Below are positions 45,071 through 56,157 of a DNA stretch of 64,000 nt, one piece after another. The notes under the pieces were generated by a model. The model was given only the letters and a program-made list of their open reading frames with translations. It searched no databases and was not told the DNA's origin. Position 1 is the stretch's first letter, and each line of letters begins with the position of its first letter. Source of the DNA: Chara braunii (Eukaryota; Streptophyta; Charophyceae; Charales; Characeae); contig BFEA01000576.1 of the NCBI GenBank assembly GCA_003427395.1, positions 135,225-199,224 on the forward strand, written 5' to 3'. The translations under genes and the position numbers were made by a program.

Positions 45071-46784
45071 TTAGAGAAGATAAACTATATTTTGATAGGT
45101 GGTGACTCTGGCGATCCACTCTGGATGGGGGAGATTCTACCATAGGTCTACCTTTCTTTGGGCACTGACTTAGAGGCAGACCTAGGCTTGGCTATCAGGA
45201 GAGTCTTGAGTGAGAACGTGTCATGGAGATTTGATCTCCATACATTGACGATTTAGCTTGAACATTGACCTATCGTATGATACAGGTCTTCTTTGGACAT
45301 TCGATCCAGGATTTGGGCTAACTTCAGCTTGATTCTACGAGGATCATTTTCTGTTATCACTAGTAACAGGTCGGTTGGTTGATCGCCGACTTGTCGGCTC
45401 ACGACACAACTTTGCTTACACCTGTACCTCAACTTGATTGCCTTAGCCCTGAGATTTGATATGTTTCTTTGAGGGTTTTAACCAGACTTCTTTTAATGGT
45501 CATTTTGAAGAATTTATGAGATTTATGGAAAGTTGAATTATGACTGGGGCTTTAAAATGAGGCGTGGTGTGAGTTACAAGGAACAGTAAAGTTGACCACA
45601 TTGATGTACGACAATGTGACTATCATTTGTGTTTATGTTTCCCCTTCTTTTATCTTATCTCGAGTTCTGATTTGGTATATGAGTGTTGGGATGTCTATTT
45701 ATTCATTGATTGATTTTGCTTGTTAATTTTTATAGTTGGACGTTGTAGTCCGTGGTAGCCGTCAAAGTCAAACCCCTTGATTTCTTTCCAGACCCTGGAT
45801 GATAGAGTTGGTCTCCAGGGCGATAAGAGACGATTGTCACCACATGTATAAACCTGTGTACCACCCACTCTCCGCAGGGTGCAGAAGAGGGTGTGGTTCT
45901 CAACCACACTTGGTGGTTGTCCAACGTCGAGAGATCAATCCCTCAAGGCGTGTGTCAGCCGACACTTGAGGGTCGAATGAGACCATCGAGATTAACAAGG
46001 ACCGCATGAGTATGGGTACTACATAGTACGCCATTATTGCGATTGCTTGTGTTTGCTTGCATTGCGAGTCGGTATGAGATTAACCCTGCGTCCGCGCGGT
46101 TTTTTTATACTAAGTCTCGGGCGCGACGCCTATCCGATTTCCGCATCCGAGAGTTATGGGATGACTACTAAGGGACTAGGAGTGTTATCGCGTTGTTTGT
46201 TTTGTGTCGTTCTGTACATGTATGTGTATGTGTGTGTATTTTTATTTTTATGTTCTTTATAGTGGTGTGCGCGTGGCGTGTGGGATGTGTCCTAGTCGAC
46301 CGACGACGAGTCGCGGTTGGGACCCCAGCCCCCCAAAATGTCGGTTCGTGTGCGGGTCCGATAGAGGCGTAAAACCGCGTGTACCCCCTATGCTACAGCG
46401 AACGAGAAGCGCCCTCGGCTGGTCCACCTCTACGATTGCACCTGATTAACTTTCGTACTGTGGACTGGTAGCTCGAGGGGGATACACCCACCGAAGGGAG
46501 GTGACAGCTCCCGTAAGGTGGAGGTAAGTCGTGCCTCGCATAGGCCCTATCCTATCGTAGGGGCTCGCGAGAGGTATGGCTGGCGCACTCGGTCAGAGCT
46601 GCTTGTGGAAGCTCCATGTGTATTCGTGATGAGGAATAGACCAACTCCAGCGTGACGTGGCCGGGAGGGTCCCGCCCCGCCTTGCGCGGTGCCGGACCGA
46701 TGCGCTCGACAACGGACCTCTGGTTGGCCTGTGAGACCAGCCCCTTGGCCTGTTCTCACAGGCCTGTGTTGTATTCGGGCTAGT

Positions 46785-46850
46785 CCAGTCCAGGCCGATA
46801 CCTCTGTCGGTACCAGCCAGTCCAGTTCAGTCCAGTCAGTCCGTTGGGGT
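46785..46850. repeat. Short tandem of CCAGT(C)
   Basis: Repeated CAGTCCAG-like words, just outside the right arm of the inverted repeat. Confidence 0.6.
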
Positions 46851-46949
46851 GTAACCCAGCCAGAGTCTGTACTTTGGGTCATTCTACATTCGCACAGTTT
46901 GGAGTACGTGCGTTGGAGTCCGCGTGGGAGCCGCGCTGTGCCATCCGAG

Positions 46950-48300
46950 TCTTGCTCCACCCTCATCCTCCATCTCCATCTCTATCCCAGGCGGAGCACC
47001 TCACCCAGTGGGTCGGCCACAGTCACAGCTTGACCGAAGAAGTAGATTACGAATTGAGACAAAGTCGTAATCACACTTGGCAGAATTGAAAGAAATCCGT
47101 GTTTCGCCATGCACTTAGCTTTCAAAACAAAAGACGAACGAAGAATAAGGCGCGCAGGCCTTCTGGTTTCACACCATGGCCCCGGGCCATGCAACCACTC
47201 GTCAACGCGCACACCTTACTTGCGTAGGCACTGGCGAACCCGACCGTTACGTACCAACCTCCTTGCCACGACGATCATCACACCGCCAACTTAGTTTCTA
47301 CACCGACTTGCTCAGATCCCGCAGTCCGTCACGGCCACCCGCGGCACGGCCTCACAAAACTGCAGTCAGCTCGTCAAAACTTTTCGACTCGCCGATCATC
47401 ACATCATCTAGCCACTACTTCTCTGAAGCTGGCAGATGGGTTCCGAGAGAGATTTTCAGATGCGCTTGCAGATATTATACTTGCGGATAGAGAGGCAGAA
47501 GACAGGAGAGAGGGAAGGAGAAGGAGTAGAAGAGAGAAAGGAGGGGAGACAAATTTATCGCCTTGGGAAAGCCATTTTGATCAGCGCGAGTTCTTCGCAG
47601 CCAATCAGATCAGAATGCCAGGGGATTAATCCTCCTTACACGCTGTTGTCTGGTGGCTCAAAGTCTCTGAGAGGGGATCGGTAGGGACTTTATGTATGGA
47701 GACGAAGGCGGGAAGGGGGAGGAGGGGAAGAATGGTGCGGAACGGGACCAAGATTCAGATGGAGGGAGAGAGCGCGAAGGAAGGGGATGGAAAATAGTTA
47801 CGGGTTAAAGAAGAAGGCACAAAGGAAAAAGGGTGAACATAGTCTGAGATGTAGTGGGGGGCGAGGGGAAGCTTCCAAATAGTTACGGGTTAAAGAAGAA
47901 GGCACAAAGGAAGAAGGGTGAACATAGTCTGAGATGTAGTGGGGGGCGAGGGGAAGCTTCCATGCATGGCGCCGACATAGATACGAAAAGGCACCGAAAC
48001 AGTTATGCATGAGGCCAATTACAAGCGAAACCAAGTCCCAGGGCTAATTCAAGATTGAAAAATTCAAAAGCAATATCCGCACGTGAATTCTGGCGCGCGA
48101 ATTCCAACATCCATTCTTGTTCCTACATATTTTTTGGGGGGGGGTTCCCGGGACGATTTTGGGGACGCTCATGCACAAGAGAGGACCCGTGGCCGGGAAG
48201 TACGCCCACGAGTTCCGGAAATTCCCAACTGTCGAGCAAAATTCCTACCACGCTCGCTAAGGCGCGCACAATTCCTATGTAAAGTTGGAGAAAAGCAAAA
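46950..48300 (-). repeat. Ty3 family LTR fragment, minus strand
   Basis: 47180-47400 matches the complement of 35131-35400 well (CCGTCACGGCC, CGAAAAGT block). The CTCGCTAAGGCGCG word near 48253 recurs in the LTRs of copy B (55798, 63105). A TATA-like stretch lies near 47470. The 3' part of the LTR is missing. Confidence 0.5.
47792..47961. repeat. 85 bp tandem duplication
   Basis: 47792-47876 and 47877-47961 differ at only one position that I noticed. Confidence 0.9.
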
Positions 48301-48675
48301 ATAAAAAAATCATGAAAAGAGAACGAAAACATTAGGCCATTGATTCCGTGCATTACCCGCCAGCCAAAAAGAAGGTACCCCAAAGCCTGTTAGTGGCCGA
48401 AAAGAAAGGAGTAGCGGAACAAAGGGCTTCAGAGGTTCGTTCAAGCACAGAAGTTGGCACGTCACATACTGGTCAATCTCACAAACCACATCAATACGTA
48501 GAAAAGATATAGGCTACCTCAACAGACCGACACACAGGGTTCATAGCCACAACTACTGTATACACAAACATAGGTCACCATACACCATTCATCATACATA
48601 ACTCACTATCTCGGCCCGCACAGGCTTAGATACTCAGACATCAACCAATACCAGGTTCACTCATAAATGTACCAT
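48301..48675. other. No gene seen
   Basis: Unassigned sequence between an LTR fragment and an S repeat. Confidence 0.4.
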
Positions 48676-48676
48676 A

Positions 48677-48742
48677 TAGGGACGCTGGACCCAATTTCTA
48701 GCAGGTGCAGCTCCCCACCAACAGATGGAGCCTTGAACACGG
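48677..48742 (+). repeat. S repeat copy
   Basis: GGGACGCTGGACCCAATTTC head and CCCACCAACAGATGGAGCC block. Confidence 0.65.
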
Positions 48743-50379
48743 GGAGCGGGCACCCTGAGACTGAAGTTCAAAAAGGGGAAAAACAAATAAAAAATGCATG
48801 AATCAGATGGGGAGATTCCCTATGAGGAATTGATCACATAAATGCGCTGAAAGAGCTGTCCACAGACAGAAGTTTCTCATCCCCTGGACAATGTGATGTG
48901 GCTCTAGCCCATGGTCACCGAGTGATGTGGTCTGCCAACGCATACCATCTTCCTGATTTTTACGCCTGCTTATAAGAAAAAATCCAATTGAAAGAGGGCA
49001 CTTAGAACCAAAAAAAAAACGGGAAATGAGAGTGTTGAAGATTTTCCCAATTCTAGTTTCTGTTGGTTTTCCTTACCAAGTCTGACTCGGAGTCAGGAAG
49101 GCCATGACCACGTGCTCTCCACACGCTTCTGTGGGGTGAGGCCCCACTTATCAAAAACCCTTGTTTCCGAACATAGATTACCAAGAAGCCCAGAAATGAA
49201 GGATCCAGATGAATCGGGCCTCACCCCTAATCCTTCCCCTTCCTCTCCTGTCACTCTCCCAACCTTGTAGGCCATGGATGTCAACCTCCATTATTGTATC
49301 TTCTTTGGCTGTTGCCCCTTTTTAGGACAAAGAACACCCCTTTTCAGGAAAGAGTGTATGTGGTGAAGGCCATGGACAGGTTCATGACCTGGGTTGAGAT
49401 GCATTGTTGCCTCACCGAGACAGCGGAGCAAAGTCTGCGATGGAGGCGTTGAAGCAGGTACCCCTTTGTACCCCGAGGCATCACATCAATTATAACTTAG
49501 ATAAGTTAGATTGCTATGGCAGCCTACAATGCTGGGAAGACTGTGCAACTGCTTCATTTTCTTTTTTTTTCCTACAAAGAGCTCAGCAGGTGTTCCCCCA
49601 CACCAATTGACAGGGGCACTTATTTAAGGGTGGGAGGAAGTCCAAAAAGCTCAGTTGATCGGGGCGTTCTGCCACTCTGGGGGAACCCCAGGGTTTCTGC
49701 TGTGCTCCAACACTGCTGAGGCTCCGTCCTATTGGTGCAGCAGCATCTGCTGACAACCAGGGCAAGTGTCCCATGAAACATAAAGGATACTTCTTCTTCT
49801 TCATCGTCTTCTTCTTCTCCTTTTTCTTTTTTTTTTTGACATTATAGTTGCAGACCCGCAGCCTCTGCACCCCTTCCCACTAGGCACCAGAAACACGTTC
49901 AGGAATAGCCAGTCCTGTCGACTCAGCAGTTTCAGATACTGAACACTAAACACGCATACCGGTCAAAGAGATCAAAGTTAAAAAGAAAAGAAACAACGCA
50001 TGATTACTCAGGACAGAGAAAGAGAAAGCAGAGCACAAACTCAGTCACGAGGGCGCCACCCATGAAGACTAAGAGCACAAACTCAGCCACTCCACCCCAG
50101 TGCAACCCCAAGCAGGAAGTTAAGAATCCCCAACTGTCAAAAAAAATAATAATAATAATAATAAAGCACAACTATCCAGGACAGCTATACTTACTTATAT
50201 AAATAAAAAAAAAACAATGCCGTTTCTATTCTGGGAAGCAGCAGTCTCTTTTTGTTCCTTTTTTTACCTTTCACGTACGTCGGCCACTGGGGGGGTCCCC
50301 GCTCGTTCCGGGGGCCAAAACGAAATGATGACCACCAATGACATTTATCAACAGTGGCCACCATTGGGCTCGGTCCCTG
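48743..50379. other. No gene seen; degenerate S copies and simple repeats
   Basis: A degenerate minus-strand S lies at about 49700-49772 (CTCCGTCCTATTGGTGCAGC). TTC-rich and AAT microsatellites occur near 49791-49830 and 50143-50163. No motif-bearing frame. Confidence 0.4.
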
Positions 50380-50500
50380 AAGAATGTGGTATCGGTTATA
50401 TTCCTACTTTTCCCAACACTGCGAAAGGCGGTGGCGGTTTAAGCCACCAGTAGCCGTAATTATACGTATGTATTGTGAGGTGAAATTGAGAGAAAAATGT
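50380..50500 (+). repeat. T repeat fragment
   Basis: TATTGTGAGGTGAAATTGAG near 50468 matches the complement of CAATTTCACCTCACA in the two T copies. Confidence 0.45.
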
Positions 50501-50756
50501 AGCTTACTGAACATGAAAAGAGAAAACCGCCAGTACCTTTCACATATATCGGCCATGGGCGTTGTGCGCCAAGCGCGGCCGGTGGATCTGGTCGGCGCCG
50601 GAGGCCGAAACGGGTCCCCTTGTAAACAGTCGTGCTCCGGATCCCAAGCGGGGAAAGGTACTGGTGGTTGAAAGGAAGCGTTCCTGTGCAAGTGGTGGTA
50701 AAAGAACCACCTGAATTGAGGCCTTGCCAAGGGGATGGCTCTGATCTATCTGCCAG

Positions 50757-50796
50757 AAGCAGCACCTGCTGGAAACTGGGCCCAGCGTCCCATCAG
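50757..50796 (-). repeat. S repeat head
   Basis: Complement of the S 5' hairpin: GCACCTGCTGGAAACTGGGC followed by CCAGCGTCCC. Confidence 0.6.
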
Positions 50797-51111
50797 CAAG
50801 AGTGTCCAACTGAAGTATTTCCCAGTACCCACTCCCAGAATCATCCATAGACTTCGATTGCCCTACCTTCCGGACACGCTAGCATCGTGCCTGTCCTTGG
50901 AACAATGCTACCCTCCCTCACACCCCACCATTTGTTTTACAGGTCCGGACATGCCACCATAGAAAGCAGCAGTCTTATGTGTCGTCACTGACAAGAAGAC
51001 AACATATACTTGGCAACAACAAAGAAAGAGTGTTGCTGAAGCTCTATCAATGGGAATCCTCGAGCAGGGACAAAGACCCAAGGACAAAAGGCCTCCAAAG
51101 AACCATAGGAC

Positions 51112-51290
51112 TGTGACGCCCAACCTCACGCCCAGCACGACTTCCTGATTGGAGTGGGCTGGGGGCCCGGAAGTGCGAAAAGGGGGTGTGCCAAGGATTT
51201 TAGGAAAGTGGGGGGGGGGTGGAGTCCCAGGACAGAACTGAGATCTCCTGTGGGAAGTTTCGGGGGTAAAAGTGCAAGAGGGCAAGTGCG
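51112..51290 (-). repeat. Ty3 family LTR 3'-end fragment
   Basis: Starts TGTGACGCCC on the plus strand, the complement of an LTR terminus, and matches 7805-7900 for over 100 bp. The minus strand includes an acceptor-like TTCCCACAG (about 51263) followed by the exon-2 block CTTTCCTAAAATCCTTGG in the frame expected from a phase-2 intron. Confidence 0.6.
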
Positions 51291-51588
51291 GGCCGTGCGC
51301 GGCGTTTCAGGTTTTATGAGCAGATAGACCGCCCCTCAGACTGTGTAAAGAAATGAAAGCTGCAGATGTCATGCCCTGTAATGCAGGGTTCCCAGGACGT
51401 AGAATTTGCGAAACATGGCCGGGACTGTGGCGGTAAAGAGCGCTAACTGGCGCAAAGGACCAGCACGGCGTGGCCCGCCCGCACTCCTTGGCCTCCGGCA
51501 GCTATGGCAGATCGGCATCCTCGAGGGTGCCCTCCGTCAATGCTATCTGGAGTTCTAGCCTGCGTGCCAGTGGTTCCGCTGACGTGAC

Positions 51589-52428
51589 ATGTGCAAGGCG
51601 GAGGTACGTGGGCGGATAGCACGTCGGTGCACATACGATTGTGGCGAAGGGCGGGGGCGGACAAATAACATAGGGAGGTATTTGCTCGTCGATAACACCT
51701 GGGTGTTGTCTGCGATGGAGGATTTGCGCTACGAGAAGGACGCATGGCTTTCCATCTTGGAGTCATGTCGGTGTCACCTGCAGGACCAGGTGGCGTCGAC
51801 TGCCACTTGCTGGCCACGGGTCGATCAGGGGGCGACCTCGTTGGCTGGGTGGTTGGAGGCCGTGATGGAACGGATGCTGAAAATCGTGTGGGAGCTCCAG
51901 GAGGGATCAGCCTCTCTGACGGAAGGCGCTATCGATTGCAGCCAGGCAGACCTTCTGACAGGGCACTGTTATGCCCTTTTTGAGGAGGGCACTGAATTGT
52001 GTGATGAGCTTCGGGCGCCACTTGCGGAGGGGTCAGATGGGCAGACGGCAGGGTGTGATCACTCGATTGATGAGACGGCTTGGGACACTATGGTCGTTGC
52101 TCATCAGGGAGATGGTGAAGGCCGGCAGCCTCACCTGCTCTCATTGGATGCGCGGCTTTCTTCGTGTGGTCTGGCTGCTTTGTCAGCAATACCGACAAAA
52201 ATGGTGACGACAACAACAACAATAACAACAACAACAACAACAAGTACGATGAAGACATCAACAACGGAGGCGACATCGACTATGCTAAGCATGCTGGCCG
52301 TGGGGGTAGCTGCCGGGAAGGTGAGTGCTGGGGGTGCGTTGCTGCGACCCTCTTTGGTGGATGGAGTCGATGTGTCTCCTCTTGGTGGTAACGATTTCTG
52401 GCCTTGTCCTGTCGCCCCTTCTCCATAG
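51589..52428 (+). CDS. Hypothetical ORF, 279 codons
   Basis: The longest open frame outside the recognised elements. The first half is mildly acidic and helix-prone (MEDLRYEKDAW, LEAVMERMLKIVWELQ). A Thr-rich stretch encoded by an (ACA)n microsatellite (52205-52245) follows, and the end is Gly/Ala-rich. No motif, no second copy in the window, and both other strands are partly open. It could be a remnant host exon, part of an unrecognised element, or chance in GC-rich DNA. Confidence 0.25.
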   Translation: MCKAEVRGRIARRCTYDCGEGRGRTNNIGRYLLVDNTWVLSAMEDLRYEKDAWLSILESCRCHLQDQVASTATCWPRVDQGATSLAGWLEAVMERMLKIVWELQEGSASLTEGAIDCSQADLLTGHCYALFEEGTELCDELRAPLAEGSDGQTAGCDHSIDETAWDTMVVAHQGDGEGRQPHLLSLDARLSSCGLAALSAIPTKMVTTTTTITTTTTTSTMKTSTTEATSTMLSMLAVGVAAGKVSAGGALLRPSLVDGVDVSPLGGNDFWPCPVAPSP

Positions 52429-53278
52429 GCTGGTGATAGAACTTGGACTTTTCTCAGCGAAGGGGACGGGGAGGTGAGAGTGGGTTGGTTCGTGATGACC
52501 GTGTGTCGATGGGTACGGGGTTGGTGGGAGGAGAGGGTGTTGGGAGCGAGGCTATCAATAGTCAAGGTCGAGTTTCTATGGAGGAGGCGACGGAGTGTCT
52601 GGGATGTCTTTTGATCATTCGTAGCTTAAATGCCTTGCCCCTACGGTTATAGGTGAGGACTGTTGGCGGAGGAATATGCTTGTAACTTGGTGCTGACCTG
52701 GAACCTCCTCCTGCGCGTTACCCTTGGTGGTGTGTAACGTGGTGCTGACCTGGAATCTCCTCCTGCGGCCTACTGTAATACGATCCAAAACAAAAATAAA
52801 GATAAAAACAATTACAATTTGAGAGAAAGCAGACTGCTAATTCACTTGCCATTGGTACCGCTCTCGCTCCATTGGGGAGTGTGGTGGGGGTATGGAGAGC
52901 CTGATCAGTGCCCGATATTGGATCAGGTATTGGATCATGTCCACTAGGGTTTGTGGTGTGTATCCCTCTGTGGCATCTGTGCTCTTCAACCTAGGGTCTG
53001 CTCTCTCTTTTCAGTGAAGAAGCTGGTGCAGAGGTCAATCCTTTCCTTCGGGGAAGTAATCAATGCCTCTCGCCTCCCCTTACGAATATAACTAGAATTG
53101 GGAATCCACGTTTTTGTAGAAGTTGGGTTCTCCGGAATGGCTTCATGAAGATTCAGGTGCAGAGGTCAATCCTTCCCTTCGGGGGAAGTAATCAATGCAT
53201 CCCGCCTCCCCCTGGGAATATAATAGAATAGGGAATTTGTTTCACTCAACAAACATTGTATCACAAAGATATATTCAA
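52429..53278. other. No gene seen; two tandem duplications
   Basis: TGGTGCTGACCTGGAA-CTCCTCCTGCG occurs at about 52689 and 52742 (53 bp apart). GGTGCAGAGGTCAATCCTT and the following 75 bp occur at about 53027 and 53157 (130 bp apart). Confidence 0.55.
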
Positions 53279-53399
53279 TGGGACGCTGGACCCGATTTCC
53301 CGCAGGTGCTGCTCCCCACCAATAGATGGAGCCTCCCCGACGGTGCTAGATGTGTCTGCTCTTATCAGCACACCTAGCATCCGATTGGGTTGTTCTCAA

Positions 53400-53431
<32 letters not shown>
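53279..53431 (+). mobile_element. S repeat, full copy with poly(A)
   Basis: GGGACGCTGGACCCGATTTC head, CCCACCAATAGATGGAGCC block, full 3' arm (GTGCTAG, CACACCTAGCATCC) and about 31 A. It abuts, and probably truncates, the left LTR of copy B. Confidence 0.8.
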
Positions 53432-53435
<4 letters not shown>

Positions 53436-53599
53436 GATGGCATGCACAGTGTATCCCAGGGATACGAGTCCCGACGTAATCACGTCGTTAACAGATCTAG
53501 ACACTCTTGCATTCTTCGAACAGAATCCCCTACAACATTGCCCCTGTCGTCGATCTCAAGCAGGTTTCGTATGCCTTAGGCCCGAGAGATGGGAATCAC

Positions 53600-54165
53600 C
53601 ATCTCCTCTGGTTTCGCCTTTGTGGCCGGTCACGGACCTGATGGACAGGGTGCACGCTATGGGTATCGCGCTGTCCGATCAGCTGCTGTCGTCGATCACT
53701 GCAAACTTCGGAATCAAACGACGAAGGTCTCAGCCGGAGGTTGCGTGCCCACCGTTCAGACTCCGTTCGAGTTCGGCGGACGAACCCCGAGGCTCGGTAC
53801 TTGCTGTCTCGCTCGCACTCAAAACAAGGGGTTCAAGGCCAGTAGGGAGCGATATCGTGCCACGGGATAACGGTGAGGTAGTGGAAGGGCAGCACCACTT
53901 GGTACGGTGGGCAGTGAGTTATTACGACAACGACCCCAGGTTCGGGGAAGACGTGGCTCGTGTGGGACTTAGGGAATTGGGTTGTGGAAGGAACAGCATC
54001 CAATGCCCTTCCTATATCCCAATCGCACACACGTTTTTCTCCTCGCTGGTAAGGGAATCTCGGAGGCTCGGGGCAGGGCTGAGCGAGGAAGTACGCGTTC
54101 TTTCGTTCCCAATATTTCCGATATTCGTGGTCCCACAAACTCTCTTGGTCTGCGATGTGAAACAT
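53600..54165 (-). pseudogene. LTR-encoded protein, exon 1, copy B
   Basis: Starts MFHIADQESLW; the N-terminal block EYRKYWERKNAYFLAQP is also in the right LTR. The conserved block LPFHYLTVIPWHDIAPYWP is followed by an in-frame TGA where the other copies have Asn, then CFEC (the C-x2-C) and RLRPSSFDSEVC, which match the plus-strand copy at 36186. The frame reaches ATG/GTGATT at 53599, a donor-like site in the same phase 2. Function unknown. Confidence 0.55.
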
Positions 54166-55246
54166 CCTGTCAATCCGACGTAAACACCGTCATGGCCCGC
54201 ACGCAGATCTTGCAGACACGCGTGTAGGCCCCGTCCCTTTCGGTCGGGTTTACACGTGCGTGCATAGGATCTGCTTACGACTATGTGAGGGGCTGACTCG
54301 GGATTAGCAGGAGTGGGCGCAAGCGATGGTCGATCAGAAGATACGATCCAGGTTAGCTTAATTCAAATTTCGTCACTTTCTAGTACCCATCATCATTGCC
54401 CTCCCCTTTCCGAAGGCGCATGTCTTATCCGTGCGTGACCCCTCAGTCCCTCCTGAACATTCAATTGCGAACAACCAATCACGGGTCCGTACAATCACGA
54501 CTCCCACGTACACATATCTGCTCTACCATTACGCGCGAGTCCGAAGGATCCGCAAGAACGACTCGCAATCCCAAGTTCTCACCCGCACATTCATTAAGAC
54601 AACAAAATTCCCATCAGACTCATTCGTGTTTAGCGAGGGCGAGGATTCGACAAGCGTGCGCATCTTAGGCCGAAAGGAAAGACAACATGCATTCAAACAG
54701 AAACCACCGATCTTGCAAGAAATTGAGAATGACAATTATGCCGCAAACAGAGAGTGAGGAAGTACAAGCATTCATCGGACTGTCAAACATCCAAGATCTA
54801 ATAGAGCCGAGAATAAATGATGACGCACACCTAAATTCAAGATAATTCACAAGCAAAATCTAAAGTTGCCGCAACAAAATTGGCCAGGGCAGAAATCTAA
54901 AATTTATACAGGAAGGTTGAAGAAGAAGTAATAAAAGGAAAAGACATCATCCCGATCCGTCTCCTTTCCATCTCTCTCTCTTTCTTTCCACGTCACCTCC
55001 GATGTGGGCTGTCCATCGCCGCGCACCAACACCAAGTCGTCACCCCGCTTAGCCCAAGCTGGCCCGTCAGATTCGCCCGTGCGCCACAGTCCGTCGTGGC
55101 CCGCACGTCAACACCGCTTACTTGGCGCCAGCCCGTCGGATCGCCCTATCCAATCTACTCACCTGCCCACTTACTCGTTAGCCGATCCTCACTGACCTTG
55201 CTAACCTTCCAAGTTCGGAGAGAGAACAACTAATTGCGCTTGCGAA

Positions 55247-55253
55247 ATTTATA
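55247..55253 (-). promoter_or_regulatory. LTR promoter TATA box, copy B left
   Basis: TATAAAT on the minus strand in GCTATAAATTTCGC; identical context at 62554-62560 in the right LTR. Confidence 0.55.
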
Positions 55254-56006
55254 GCATGCCTGCGTGCGCGATGAATTCGGGATTATGCCTAAGCAAAGGA
55301 AGAGAGGGAGTGCCTACGTCTGCATGTCCAGGCCGCGGCGGCGGGGACGGAGCCAGTCTCCGCGCATCGATCCGGGCGTGCGAACGTGGGAACCACTTAG
55401 AACAAAGGAAGAGAGTGTGCATGCGAAGACGAGGTGGGAAAGAAGGAAACACAAAGGCCATCAAGAACAAGAAGATTACAGTTGCGATTGCGCCCGCCAA
55501 AAAACTACAGTTACACACAAGATCAAGGCGCGGATGGAAATCAGAGCCCAGACCCTGTCGAGGCATGGCGCGTGCGAGCAAGAAGCGTCGTGCAGCCAAA
55601 TTGCAAGGTGCCTAAATTCCTAGTCTAAATCCTAATTGCAAAAGGAAATTCCAAAAGAAAAACAATCCCGAGAGCCTGTGGGGGCTCGACATTAGTTCGA
55701 ATTTCAAAAATAAAAATTCCCGCGCGCTAATCGCGCCAAAATTCCGAGTGCTCACAGCAGAACAAGAAAGGAGCTATGGCAATCGTTATTTCTCGCGCTC
55801 GCTAAGGCGCGGTCACTCAATCGTCAGCGCGAGACTTTCCCGACACCGGCCCAATGAATTCCAACAAAAATAGAAAAGAAGCGAGGGCATCCATGCAACT
55901 TGCCCAACCGATCCCTGCTTACGCTCGTCGCCCATCAAAGCCCTCCTATTTTCCCACAGCAGCTTCGCGCAGGAAGTCGCGCGGTTACAGAAGATAGTTC
56001 GTCACA

Positions 56007-56157
56007 TATGTGACGCCCAGGGGGTTCCAATTTTGAGCAAGCTCCCACTTGCTCTCTCATCAGGCGTCGATCCATGATCGGACGATCGACGCAGAGCTTA
56101 CACGTGCCACACTGTAGGATCCGAGTGTGGAAGTCTTCCAACGTGGCAATCGTGTGC
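56007..56157 (-). other. 3' untranslated tail of copy B
   Basis: Between A2 and the LTR. It includes the 16 bp motif CGCCCAGGGGGTTCCA (56014-56029) and the palindrome CGTCACATATGTGACG (56000-56015) across the LTR edge. Confidence 0.5.

Larger units (their letters stand above)
43860..46735 (-). repeat. Repeat family C, right arm of a long inverted repeat
   Basis: Read on the minus strand it follows 10230-13000 from end to end: the terminal CGACAACG, the GGACCGATGCGC block, the CA-rich tract, the region around 45360 with TGTTATCACTAGTAACAGG, the about 120 bp array and at least two hairpin units. No coding sequence is visible. Confidence 0.75.
53450..56006 (-). repeat. 3' LTR of copy B
   Basis: Right boundary at GTTCGTCACA (56006), shared with the other LTR at 63312. 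The left boundary is obscured by the S insertion. Contains a TATA box (TATAAAT, complement of 55247-55253) and the LTR exon. Confidence 0.8.
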
